This document shows, piece by piece, positions 17,313 through 25,250 of a stretch of 46,462 bases of DNA. The DNA is from Chryseobacterium sp. SN22 (GTDB lineage Bacteria > Bacteroidota > Bacteroidia > Flavobacteriales > Weeksellaceae), in contig NZ_VTSX01000031.1 of the NCBI RefSeq assembly GCF_008329705.1, positions 1 through 46,462 on the forward strand, read 5' to 3'. The stretch's first letter is position 1. Each line of letters begins with the position of its first letter. The position numbers were made by a program, and so were the translations under genes. The notes beneath the pieces are model-generated. The model worked only from the letters and a program-made list of their open reading frames with translations. It was not told the origin of the DNA and searched no databases.

Positions 17313-18422
17313 ATGAACACCATCCAGCGAATATTCTTTCTATCCATCACCATCCTTGCAGCAACCGCCTGTAAAGAGCTGAAATTCCCCGATAAAATCT
17401 TCGAGGCTTCCGAACGGGCACGCTATGAACGCAGCTATTCCGGGGCCGATAGCCTGATGGTGCAGTGGAAAAACAGCTTTTCTTCAGCTGTGACCAACCG
17501 CCTTATGATAGGAGAGAGCAATGCCATTACCTTCTTTGCCAACCAGCCTAAACAGGATGCAGCCGGGTATTCGCTCGAACTGAAAAAAGGTGATCTGCTG
17601 GTGGTTGAAGCGTCAGGGATTATACCGCAGACAAAAATATTTGTTGATGTTCTGGAGCCCGGTGCAGATGCCGGGAAAGCCAAAAGCGAAATCCTGGAAA
17701 ACGGAAGATTCACCCGGTTTACGGAAACCGGCGGTCTGCATAAAGTCGTCATCCAGCCTGAAATCGGCTGCCGGAATACGTTTGAACTGAAAATATACAC
17801 CCAGTCGTCCATTTCATTTCCCGTAGCAGGAAAAGGCAACCGCGATGTCCAGAGCTTCTGGGGAGCCAGCCGTGACGGCGGCGGAAGAAGCCATGAAGGG
17901 GTAGACATCTTCGCTTCCCGCGGAACTCCCGTGGTTGCGGTGGCGGATGGATTCATTACCCGTACCGGAAACCAGGGGCTCGGCGGGAAGCAGGTCTGGC
18001 TCCGCGACGGCATCCTGGGAAATTCCTACTATTACGCGCACCTCGACAGCATCCTGACGGAAGGCGGCAGACAGGTGAAAACAGGTGATACCCTGGGCAG
18101 GACAGGCAACACCGGCAATGCCGCCGGCGGTCCTACCCATCTGCATTTCGGCATCTATACGGCCGGCGGGGCGGTTGATCCGTATCCGTACATCAGGAAG
18201 CGTCCGGTGCAGGCTTCAGGATCCATAGGGCAACTGCCGGAAGAAAAGTGGATCAGGGCAGAAACCCGCCTCCGTTCAGGCCCGGGAACGAAATATGAGA
18301 GCCTTACTCTGATCAGCAATAAGGTTCCTGTTAAAATCCTGACTGCATTCGGTTCCTGGTACCATGTGAAAACGGCAGACGGGCAGGAAGGCTTCGTCCC
18401 GAAAGAAAGGCTCCGGAAATAA
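17313..18422 (+). CDS. M23 family metallopeptidase lipoprotein with SH3 domain
   Basis: A 369-aa protein. The N-terminus (residues 1-20) ends in a Cys that fits a lipoprotein signal. About 40-165 is an uncharacterised beta-rich region. The LytM/M23 domain (about 168-295) has the zinc ligands H194 and D198 (SHEGVDIF) and the HLH motif at 276-278, so it should be an active peptidoglycan endopeptidase. The C-terminal SH3-like domain (about 312-366; TRLRSGPGTKYE...GFVPKERL) probably binds cell wall. It likely acts in the periplasm or at the outer membrane in cell-wall turnover. Confidence 0.93.
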   Translation: MNTIQRIFFLSITILAATACKELKFPDKIFEASERARYERSYSGADSLMVQWKNSFSSAVTNRLMIGESNAITFFANQPKQDAAGYSLELKKGDLLVVEASGIIPQTKIFVDVLEPGADAGKAKSEILENGRFTRFTETGGLHKVVIQPEIGCRNTFELKIYTQSSISFPVAGKGNRDVQSFWGASRDGGGRSHEGVDIFASRGTPVVAVADGFITRTGNQGLGGKQVWLRDGILGNSYYYAHLDSILTEGGRQVKTGDTLGRTGNTGNAAGGPTHLHFGIYTAGGAVDPYPYIRKRPVQASGSIGQLPEEKWIRAETRLRSGPGTKYESLTLISNKVPVKILTAFGSWYHVKTADGQEGFVPKERLRK

Positions 18423-18579
18423 GAGATTTGCTTTAGCGGTGTCCGCATCATCCAGACAAGGGAAAGGAATCAGGTTCTTCACAGCGTGATACATGAGAAT
18501 GGCAACAGGTTCAGGCGGCAATACCCTTTAATGTGTAAAACTTCATTAATCCGTATGATCTAAAATAAAAGATTAACCT

Positions 18580-18587
18580 TATTTTTG
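18580..18587 (+). promoter_or_regulatory. -7 element TATTTTTG four bases before the start codon
   Basis: This TAnnTTTG box ends 4 bp before the ATG at 18592, which predicts a leaderless mRNA for the DUF187 lipoprotein. Confidence 0.5.
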
Positions 18588-18591
18588 TGAA

Positions 18592-20172
18592 ATGAACCTC
18601 CGAAATATTAAATATACCCTCATCTTATGTTCAGCCGTTACGCTGACTTCCTGTGCATCACAAAAAGCGGCGACACCCGTAAAAACGCCCGCTTCAAAAC
18701 CAAAACCGGACCTTCCCCCGAAACCGGTTGCCGCCGTTCCGCCGGCGGATGAAACGTTCAGAACCGTGCTTCCCGAAATCAGAAGGGAATTCCGCGGTGC
18801 GTGGATTGCCAGTGTGGCCAACATCAACTGGCCTTCAAGAAACAACTTACCGGTAGACCGGCAGAAGGCGGAAGCGATTGCCATGCTGGATATGCTGAGA
18901 GACAATAATTTCAATGCGGTCATCTTCCAGGCCCGCCCGTCTGCTGATGCTTTGTACACCAGCAACCTGGAACCCTGGTCTTACTTTCTGACCGGGCAGA
19001 CCGGCGCAGCACCTTATCCGAATTACGATCCGCTGCAGTTCTGGACCGAAGAGGCACACAAAAGGGGACTTGAGCTACACGTGTGGCTGAATCCGTACCG
19101 GGCCCACCATTCCAACGGAGGTTCCCCGAACAGCCTGTCGATGGTGAATAAGCTTTCTGATATTGTTATCCGGCTGAAAAACGGGATGTACTGGTTTGAT
19201 CCCGCCGATCCGAAAACGCAGGGACACGTTTCCAATGTGGTTAAAGATATTGTCAAAAGATATGACATCGACGCCATTCATTTTGATGATTATTTTTATC
19301 CGTATGCTACCTATAATAAAGGCGCCGATTTTCCTGATAACAAAACCTGGAGTGCCTATGTAAGCAGCGGCGGAACCTTAAGCAGGGCAGACTGGAGAAG
19401 GGACAACGTGAATAAATTTGTAGAGCGGATTTATAAAGAGATCCATGCCGAGAAAAACTATGTGAAATTCGGGATCAGCCCGTTCGGGATCTGGAAGCCG
19501 GGGTATCCGGCAGGGATTACCGGTTCTTCGCAGTACGACGAGCTGTATGCCGATGCCAAATTATGGCTGAATAAAGGCTGGGTCGATTATTTTTCACCCC
19601 AGCTGTACTGGCCGATCGAATCCAAAGGTCAGCCTTTTGAAGCGCTGCTGCGCTGGTGGAAATCCGAGAATACCATGAACCGCCACCTCTGGCCGGGACT
19701 GAATACCGTAGAAATCCGGTCTTCTGACCGTCCGACAGAGATTAAAAACCAGATTGAAGTTTCAAGGCAGGTTTTGGGGAGTGATGCCGGGGAAGTTCAC
19801 TGGAGCATTGCCGGGCTTACCAAAAATGCCAGTATGCTTCCGGTATTGAAAAACGGACCGTACCAGGAAAAAGCCCTGGTTCCGAAATCACCGTGGATCA
19901 AAACCGTACCTCTGCAGACGCCGAGCCTTTTTATTAACAACAACGGAAGTTCCGTACAGGTAAGCTGGAGTACAAAGAATATAAAAGACGTTTTCCAGTG
20001 GGTGCTGTTCACCCGGTACAACGGCGCCTGGGAAACCGAGATCCTGACCCTGGATCAGCTTTCAAAAGAAATTCCAAAGATGAAAGACGGGAAAATACTG
20101 AATGCCGTCGCCGTCAAAGCCGTTGACCGGCTGGGCAACGAAAGCGATTATACGGCAAAAATGCTGAAATAA
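18592..20172 (+). CDS. Family 10-like glycosyl hydrolase lipoprotein (DUF187/GHL10)
   Basis: A 526-aa protein. The lipoprotein signal ends at LTSC (Cys21), then a Pro/Lys-rich linker (about 22-55). The GHL10/DUF187 TIM-barrel domain starts at REFRGAWIASVANINWPS (about 64) and runs to about 400, with family blocks around FQARPSADALY, HVWLNPYRAHHS and DIDAIHFDDYFYPY. The last 100 residues look like a fibronectin-type beta domain. Relatives are thought to act on glycans or peptidoglycan. The substrate is unknown. A terminator follows directly. Confidence 0.93.
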   Translation: MNLRNIKYTLILCSAVTLTSCASQKAATPVKTPASKPKPDLPPKPVAAVPPADETFRTVLPEIRREFRGAWIASVANINWPSRNNLPVDRQKAEAIAMLDMLRDNNFNAVIFQARPSADALYTSNLEPWSYFLTGQTGAAPYPNYDPLQFWTEEAHKRGLELHVWLNPYRAHHSNGGSPNSLSMVNKLSDIVIRLKNGMYWFDPADPKTQGHVSNVVKDIVKRYDIDAIHFDDYFYPYATYNKGADFPDNKTWSAYVSSGGTLSRADWRRDNVNKFVERIYKEIHAEKNYVKFGISPFGIWKPGYPAGITGSSQYDELYADAKLWLNKGWVDYFSPQLYWPIESKGQPFEALLRWWKSENTMNRHLWPGLNTVEIRSSDRPTEIKNQIEVSRQVLGSDAGEVHWSIAGLTKNASMLPVLKNGPYQEKALVPKSPWIKTVPLQTPSLFINNNGSSVQVSWSTKNIKDVFQWVLFTRYNGAWETEILTLDQLSKEIPKMKDGKILNAVAVKAVDRLGNESDYTAKMLK

Positions 20173-20191
20173 CGGATTGTAAAACAACCTT

Positions 20192-20222
20192 ATTCCCGTA
20201 GTTAGTCTGCGGGAATTTTTTT
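20192..20222 (+). terminator. Terminator of the DUF187 gene
   Basis: ATTCCCG and CGGGAAT stem followed by seven T residues. It is the left end of the duplicated block below. Confidence 0.75.
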
Positions 20223-20408
20223 GTGCCCATTTGCAGTGAATGGTGAATTTTGCTGCGCAAGTGAATGGTGAATCTAAACCGGGTATAAGCCGTGTGAAAA
20301 TTTGACAGTGTCAAATCTTTGCGTCTTTCAGCGGCATGATCATCCCATTCTCTGGTGTCTTTGCGCAGTCCAACAAAATAGGAAACAATAGTTACATACC
20401 CTTAACCG

Positions 20409-20470
20409 CAATTCCCCTCCCTTGGAGGGGTGGCGAAAATTCTTCAGGAATTTTTGACGGGGTGGTTTTT
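20409..20470 (+). repeat. Dispersed intergenic repeat, copy 2
   Basis: Same element as 9071-9128 (there inverted) and 20759-20819. Includes the hairpin CCCCTCCCTTGGAGGGG. Confidence 0.75.
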
Positions 20471-20758
20471 TGGCTTCGGCTCCCCTCAGCCACCGGATTA
20501 GTTGCCGGCTGTTTACATCAGCATCGTTTTGAGTGGATTTTTATTCCTGTAGTTAGTCTGCGGGAATTTTTGCTCTGTTTGTGTTAAATGGTGACTTTTG
20601 CTGCGCAAGTGAATAGTAAATCTAAATCTGGTATAAGCCGTGTGAAAATTTGACAGCGTCAAATTCTTTGCGTCATTCAGCGGCATGATCATCCCATTCT
20701 CTGGTGTTCTTGTGTAATCCAACAAAATAGGAAACAATAATTACATACCCTTAACCAC

Positions 20759-20819
20759 AATTCCCCTCCCTTGGAGGGGTGGCGAAAATTCTTCAGGAAT
20801 TTTTGACGGGGTGGTTTTT
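20759..20819 (+). repeat. Dispersed intergenic repeat, copy 3
   Basis: Near identical to 20409-20470. It was carried along by the 351-bp duplication. Confidence 0.75.
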
Positions 20820-20880
20820 GGCCTCGGCTCCGCTCAGCCACCGGATTAGTTACCGGCTGTTTACATCAGCATCATTACGG

Positions 20881-21254
20881 GTAAGATTTTGCAAAAATCA
20901 TATCGGGTAGTTGTTGAGGCAAATGCAGTCACATCAGGAAATTCATCATTCCAGGCCGAACCGGATTCACCATTCCCCTAAAAAATGCTTAATTGTTGGG
21001 CTCAAGCAGAAACAAAGGACAGCCGTCCCAGCCCCGATTGCAGTGGAAATCCTTTTTTGAAAAAAAAGATTGCAGCGGAAAGCGGGAAAAAGCTCCTTAA
21101 AATTAAATGATGAACAGGCAAAAGGTCGATCCATATGCCTGAAATTGCCGGCAGAAGTTTAGAATAACTATAAATTGAGGTATAAAATGTAGTCTTTCAA
21201 TAATTTACGGACCGCTTAAATGAAGTTTCATAAACAGGCAGCACTTCCCGGAAC
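20881..21254. other. Intergenic, about 370 bp
   Basis: No gene seen between the duplicated block and the ferritin promoter. Confidence 0.45.
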
Positions 21255-21262
21255 TATTTTTG
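21255..21262 (+). promoter_or_regulatory. -7 element TATTTTTG of the ferritin gene
   Basis: TAnnTTTG match 37 bp before the ATG at 21300. Confidence 0.45.
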
Positions 21263-21299
21263 CATCGGTACATCTATAATCACTTAAAAAATATGAATT

Positions 21300-21851
21300 A
21301 TGAATACCAACAGACTTTCGGCTAAACTTGAACAGGCACTGAGTGACCAGATGAATACAGAAGATCTCCAGTCGAGAACGTATTTTTCATACGGGATCTG
21401 GGCTGCTGATAAAGGATATGCCGGAATCTCCAATTTTTTATTCCGTCATGCGCAGGAAGAAAGGGACCATGCGGTAAAATTCATGCAGTATGTGCTGAAC
21501 AGAGGCGGAAAGCCGAAAATCACCGAGCTTGCTGCACCGGGAGAGGAACCGACCAGCCTGACGCATTGCTTCGACCTGGTTTTCCAGCATGAAGTAAACA
21601 ATACCACAGCTATTTACAAGCTTGTGGACATGGCCTTTGAAGAAAAAGACTGGGCCTCATGGAATTTCCTTCAGTGGTTCGTGAAAGAACAAATTGAAGA
21701 GGAAACATTTGCCATGAACCTGATTGATAAGCTGAAGATTGCCGGAGGAGACCGGGCTTCCGACGAATCACTGTTCACCCTTGACAAAACCCTTGAAACA
21801 CTACCGGATGACGCTGAGCAGGCACAGGATGCCACAGGCGCAAATCCCTAA
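21300..21851 (+). CDS. Ferritin
   Basis: A 183-aa four-helix ferritin without haem ligand hints, close to the usual length (about 165-180). Ferroxidase residues are visible: E21, the HAQEERDH block (E54, H57), E98 in QHEVN, and E130/E133 in KEQIEEE. It forms a 24-subunit cytoplasmic iron store that oxidises and mineralises iron. It is monocistronic, with its own -7 box and a terminator. Confidence 0.95.
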   Translation: MNTNRLSAKLEQALSDQMNTEDLQSRTYFSYGIWAADKGYAGISNFLFRHAQEERDHAVKFMQYVLNRGGKPKITELAAPGEEPTSLTHCFDLVFQHEVNNTTAIYKLVDMAFEEKDWASWNFLQWFVKEQIEEETFAMNLIDKLKIAGGDRASDESLFTLDKTLETLPDDAEQAQDATGANP

Positions 21852-21886
21852 CATACAAAACACCCACTGAAAGAAAATTTATTAAG

Positions 21887-21913
21887 ATCTGCCGAGTTCC
21901 GGCAGATTTTTTT
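21887..21913 (+). terminator. Rho-independent terminator of the ferritin gene
   Basis: ATCTGCCG and CGGCAGAT stem, 5-nt loop, T-run. Confidence 0.9.
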
Positions 21914-21938
21914 ATTATGAAACTCCCGTTAAATTCAC

Positions 21939-21946
21939 TATCTTTG
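21939..21946 (+). promoter_or_regulatory. -7 element TATCTTTG of ychF
   Basis: TAnnTTTG match 71 bp before the ychF ATG. Confidence 0.4.
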
Positions 21947-22017
21947 CCCGCTGAAAGTTCAGGGTTTTTACAACATCAAATCCTGGACGGTAAACATTAA
22001 ACTTTGAATCTTACGTT

Positions 22018-23109
22018 ATGAAATGTGGAATCGTAGGCTTACCGAATGTAGGTAAATCAACTCTTTTTAACTGCCTGAGCAACGCCAAAGCCCAGTCGGC
22101 CAACTATCCTTTCTGTACCATCGAACCGAATCTCGGAACGGTTTCCGTACCGGATCACCGGTTGTTTGAGCTGGAAAAAATAGTAAAGCCTGAAAGAGTT
22201 TTGCCGGCGGTAGTGGAAATCGTAGACATTGCAGGTCTTGTGAAAGGGGCCAGCAAAGGAGAAGGGCTGGGCAACCAGTTTCTGGCCAACATCCGCGAGT
22301 GTGAAGCGATCATCCACGTTTTAAGATGTTTCGATAACGGGAACATCGTTCACGTAGAAGGATCGGTAGATCCTTTGAGAGACAAGGAAATTATCGACAT
22401 CGAACTTCAGCTGAAAGACCTGGAGACGGTAGGAAAAGCGGTTGAAAAAGCGAAGAAATTCATTAAGTCCGGGAAAAAAGATGACATCCTGGTGTATGAG
22501 ACCCTTCAGAGTCTTGAAAAATTCCTGGAAGACGGTAAGAACGCAAGGGAATTTGCCACTGATGATGCAACGAAATCCATTATCAGCGATGTACAGTTAT
22601 TGACGAACAAGCCGGTGCTGTATGTTTGCAATGTAGATGAAAACTCCATTAAAAACGGAAACGAATGGATCGGTAAGATTGAAGAAATGGCCAAGGGCGA
22701 AGGGGCTGAAGTGGTGGTTCTGGCTGCGCAGATTGAAGCGGACATCAACGAACTGGAAACTTTTGAAGAAAGAGAGATTTTCCTTGATGAACTTGGGCTT
22801 ACCGAACCGGGCGTTAACCGACTGATCAGAAAAGCGTATGACCTTCTGAAACTTCAGACGTATTTCACGGCAGGCGTGAAGGAAGTGAGAGCCTGGACCA
22901 TCGGGCAGGGGTGGACCGCCCCTCAGGCTGCCGGCGTTATCCATACCGATTTCGAGAAAGGTTTTATCCGTGCAGAAGTTATTAAATATGACGATTATGT
23001 AACCTACGGTTCCGAAGTAAAGATCAAGGAAGCCGGAAAGCTTTCGGTAGAAGGAAAAGAATATATTGTGAAAGACGGTGATATCATGCACTTCAGATTC
23101 AACGTATAA
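22018..23109 (+). CDS. ychF: Redox-regulated ATPase YchF (Obg-like)
   Basis: A 363-aa protein of normal length. The P-loop GLPNVGKST is at 7-15, and a G3-type DIAGLVKGAS follows at about 68. A central coiled-coil region comes next, and a C-terminal TGS-like domain (about 280-363, ending MHFRFNV). YchF is a universal ribosome-associated P-loop NTPase that prefers ATP and is tied to oxidative stress. Monocistronic. Confidence 0.97.
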   Translation: MKCGIVGLPNVGKSTLFNCLSNAKAQSANYPFCTIEPNLGTVSVPDHRLFELEKIVKPERVLPAVVEIVDIAGLVKGASKGEGLGNQFLANIRECEAIIHVLRCFDNGNIVHVEGSVDPLRDKEIIDIELQLKDLETVGKAVEKAKKFIKSGKKDDILVYETLQSLEKFLEDGKNAREFATDDATKSIISDVQLLTNKPVLYVCNVDENSIKNGNEWIGKIEEMAKGEGAEVVVLAAQIEADINELETFEEREIFLDELGLTEPGVNRLIRKAYDLLKLQTYFTAGVKEVRAWTIGQGWTAPQAAGVIHTDFEKGFIRAEVIKYDDYVTYGSEVKIKEAGKLSVEGKEYIVKDGDIMHFRFNV

Positions 23110-23133
23110 AAAATTATTAAAGTTAGTTATATA

Positions 23134-23169
23134 AAAAAACGCTTCGGAATTGATTTCCGGAGCGTTTTT
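23134..23169. terminator. Bidirectional terminator between ychF and the peptide genes
   Basis: The AAAAACGCTTCGGAA and TTCCGGAGCGTTTTT arms carry A- and T-runs on both sides, serving ychF on plus and the peptide operon on minus. Confidence 0.88.
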
Positions 23170-23189
23170 GCCTGAAATGAAGTTTTGGT

Positions 23190-23351
23190 TTAAGGCTCTA
23201 TTACATAGCGGCATTCAAATTCTGCACACTGTCTGCCGTAGGCCTTGCATTGTCCTGTATACGGATCGATGCACTGTTGCAATCCTCCGGTAATTGATCT
23301 GAGCTGTCTTTTATCCAGCTTTTTTCCTTTAGGTAGGTTTTGATTTTTCAT
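23190..23351 (-). CDS. Double-glycine leader peptide, Cys-rich (53 aa)
   Basis: An open frame of 53 codons starting at the ATG at 23351. It begins MKNQNLPKGKKLDKRQLRSITGG, the same leader as the three genes next to it, and then has a short Cys-containing core (CIDPYTGQCKAYGRQCAEFEC). The Gly-Gly after the leader is the usual cut site of peptidase-containing ABC exporters for bacteriocin-like peptides. No exporter or modification gene lies beside it. Confidence 0.75.
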   Translation of the reverse strand: MKNQNLPKGKKLDKRQLRSITGGLQQCIDPYTGQCKAYGRQCAEFECRYVIEP

Positions 23352-23385
23352 AATAATGGATTTTGATTTTGGTGTAAATTAATAA

Positions 23386-23571
23386 CTATTGTGGTCTGCA
23401 CTGTCTTTGCGCACAGGCATTAGAAATCGTAACGCAGCCATAATCATTTAAGGGTGGACACCCATCTACCGTTGGGCAGCTTCCTCCCAAACAATCTAAA
23501 AGCCCGCCTGTAATAGAGCGCAGCTGTTTTTTATTCAGTTTTTTTCCGTTGATTAAATTTTGATTTTTCAT
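23386..23571 (-). CDS. Double-glycine leader peptide, Cys-rich (61 aa)
   Basis: The leader runs to LRSITGG at residues 17-23. The core has six Cys, with CGLGG-like and CPP segments (CLGGSCPTVDGCPP, ACAQRQC). It is a paralogue of the three flanking peptides, on the same strand. It is probably exported and cleaved after GG. A bacteriocin-like or signalling role is inferred. Confidence 0.78.
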   Translation of the reverse strand: MKNQNLINGKKLNKKQLRSITGGLLDCLGGSCPTVDGCPPLNDYGCVTISNACAQRQCRPQ

Positions 23572-23627
23572 ACTGATAGATTTTTAAGTTGTAAAAATGA
23601 GATTGGAAAACTTCAGAAATTCAAAGA

Positions 23628-23810
23628 TTATGACGGCCGGCATTCCTTTTGTGCGCAGACAGGGGAGATTCTCGTACACATCGACCCCGTTGGCTCGCAT
23701 GGAGGATCGGTACACAGCACAGGCTGCATACAGTCGATCAGACCGCCGGCAATGGAACGCAGCTGTTTTTTGTTTAATTTCTTACCGTTGATTAAATTTT
23801 GATTTTTCAT
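23628..23810 (-). CDS. Double-glycine leader peptide, Cys-rich (60 aa)
   Basis: The leader is nearly identical to that of the 23386 gene (LRSIAGG), while the core differs (CMQPVLCTDPPCEP...VCAQKECRPS). The conserved leader and diversified core is the pattern expected for a family exported by one shared transporter. Confidence 0.78.
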   Translation of the reverse strand: MKNQNLINGKKLNKKQLRSIAGGLIDCMQPVLCTDPPCEPTGSMCTRISPVCAQKECRPS

Positions 23811-23846
23811 ACTAATGGATTGTAGGGTTAATAAATTAAATCAGGA

Positions 23847-24062
23847 TTATTCGTTAACAGGATAACAGGTCTTGCAGTCATCAGGCCTGCATTCCTTCTG
23901 TCCGCAGGCGTAGGAGATAATCGTACATCCGTATTCATTGGCAGGCGGACAGGATTCATCCAGACAGCTGCCTGCAAAACAATCTATGATGGCGCCTCCG
24001 GAGATAGAACGCAACTGGTTTTTGTTTAATTTTTTTCCGTTGATCAGGATTCGGTTTTTCAT
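23847..24062 (-). CDS. Double-glycine leader peptide, Cys-rich (71 aa)
   Basis: The first gene of the row. The leader ends LRSISGG. The core is longest, with an added C-terminal DDCKTCYPVNE. It reads divergently from the AraC gene at 24214. Eight or so Cys residues suggest disulphides or modification outside the cytoplasm. Confidence 0.78.
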   Translation of the reverse strand: MKNRILINGKKLNKNQLRSISGGAIIDCFAGSCLDESCPPANEYGCTIISYACGQKECRPDDCKTCYPVNE

Positions 24063-24166
24063 ATTGAATATTGTTTTAAATTGATTGTCACTAATTTATA
24101 AAATATTCGGTTACTATATCACTTTGGTATGAAAAAAAATAATCATTTTTTATTTCAGGTTATCCA

Positions 24167-24194
24167 TTGCAAAAATATTTATTTCTTACATTTG
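24167..24194 (+). promoter_or_regulatory. Promoter of the AraC-family gene
   Basis: TTG (24167-24169), a 17-bp spacer and TACATTTG (24187-24194) match the Bacteroidetes consensus, about 20 bp before the ATG at 24214. Confidence 0.6.
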
Positions 24195-24206
24195 AATTTT
24201 ACAAAT
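24190..24206. promoter_or_regulatory. Putative AraC operator, site 1 (ATTTG-N7-CAAAT)
   Basis: The dyad ATTTG-AATTTTA-CAAAT overlaps the -7 element of the AraC gene, so binding would repress it. The same motif occurs twice before the SDR gene. Autoregulation is inferred. Confidence 0.5.
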
Positions 24207-24213
24207 CCTGACT

Positions 24214-25161
24214 ATGGAAAAGACCGCGCATACCAGCTATACTTCGCTGGATGATTTTTATCGCGAAATGACTGCCAAGCTCGGAACGGATCTGGAATCT
24301 GTCTTTCCGAAAGGCCTGCATAAAGATATAGGGCATTTCAATGTTTTCGATATAGCCCAGACCATTGAAAAAATAAAAACAACTTCGGAAATGCCCTATA
24401 ACCGGAGAAAATACTATAAGATCAGTCTCATCCGTGGTAAAAACCGGGCTGAATATGCCGATAAAGTAATTCAGATCAAAAAAAATGCTTTACTGTTTGC
24501 CACGCCCCGTGTACCTTATCACTGGATCCCGGAAGATCCCGGGCAGTCGGGGAGCTTCTGTGTTTTTACGGAAGATTTTTTTATCAAGGATAAATCCCAC
24601 AATACCCTGGAAGACCTTCCGATTTTCCAGCCGGGGAATATTCCGCTGTTCGAAATAGAGGATGATCTTGCGGATGAAATTGAGCTTCTGTACGGCAAGA
24701 TCAAAAACGAAATCAGTTCCGACTACATTTTTAAATATGATCTGATCCGCAATTACGTGCTGGAGCTGATCCACTACGGCCAGAAACTGCAGCCGGCTTC
24801 GAAGTTATCAACTTCTCAGGACGCTTCCATGCGGGTGGTTTCTTTGTTTATAGAACTCCTGGAACGGCAGTTCCCCATTGAATCTTCCGACCAGAGGCTG
24901 CAGCTGAAAACGGCAAAGGACTATGCCGACCGGCTGGCGGTTCATGTGAACTACCTGAACAAAAAACTGAAGGAGAGCACCGGGAAAACAACCACTGAAA
25001 TTATTGCCGAAAGAATGATCCAGGAAGCAAAGATCCTGCTGAAGCAGACCCGATGGAATGTTTCGGAGATTGCTTATGCACTGGGATTTGAAGAGATTGC
25101 CCATTTCTCAAATTTCTTTAAAAAGAAAACCTCTATGGCACCGCTGGAATTCCGTTCCTGA
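24214..25161 (+). CDS. AraC-family transcriptional regulator
   Basis: A 315-aa protein. The N-terminal 200 residues form a cupin-like sensing domain (about 60-140, with YYKISLIRGKNRAEY and PRVPYHWIPEDPGQ). The C-terminal double HTH lies at about 215-313, with VNYLNKKLKESTGKTTTEII, IQEAKILLKQTRWNVSEIAYALGF and HFSNFFKKKTSMAPLEFR, a textbook AraC signature. It lies 89 bp upstream of the SDR gene on the same strand and shares a putative operator motif with it, so it probably controls that gene and itself. The inducer is unknown. Confidence 0.95.
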   Translation: MEKTAHTSYTSLDDFYREMTAKLGTDLESVFPKGLHKDIGHFNVFDIAQTIEKIKTTSEMPYNRRKYYKISLIRGKNRAEYADKVIQIKKNALLFATPRVPYHWIPEDPGQSGSFCVFTEDFFIKDKSHNTLEDLPIFQPGNIPLFEIEDDLADEIELLYGKIKNEISSDYIFKYDLIRNYVLELIHYGQKLQPASKLSTSQDASMRVVSLFIELLERQFPIESSDQRLQLKTAKDYADRLAVHVNYLNKKLKESTGKTTTEIIAERMIQEAKILLKQTRWNVSEIAYALGFEEIAHFSNFFKKKTSMAPLEFRS

Positions 25162-25177
25162 TTTGAATTTTGCAAAT
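25161..25177. promoter_or_regulatory. Putative AraC operator, site 2 (ATTTG-N7-CAAAT)
   Basis: ATTTG-AATTTTG-CAAAT right after the AraC stop codon. The first of two sites before the SDR gene. Confidence 0.5.
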
Positions 25178-25181
25178 TTGT

Positions 25182-25198
25182 GTTTGAATCGGACAAAT
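25182..25198. promoter_or_regulatory. Putative AraC operator, site 3 (GTTTG-N7-CAAAT)
   Basis: GTTTG-AATCGGA-CAAAT. Its centre is 21 bp from site 2, two helical turns, as is usual for tandem AraC-type binding. Confidence 0.5.
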
Positions 25199-25250
25199 GC
25201 CGCATGCTCCAGATACCTGAACTTTGTAACATCAAAAAAATAATTTAATA

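Larger units (their letters stand above)
20192..20880 (+). repeat. Two tandem copies of a 351-bp intergenic block
   Basis: Copy 1 starts at 20192 and copy 2 at 20543. Both contain, in order, a copy of the terminator hairpin, CTGCGCAAGTGAAT, GGTATAAGCCGTGTGAAAAT, GCGGCATGATCATCCCATTC, AACAAAATAGGAAACAATA, the dispersed CCCCTCCCTTGGAGGGG element, the CTCAGCCACCGG motif, and TGTTTACATCAGCATC. The copies differ by scattered substitutions, so the duplication is not very recent. Confidence 0.88.
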
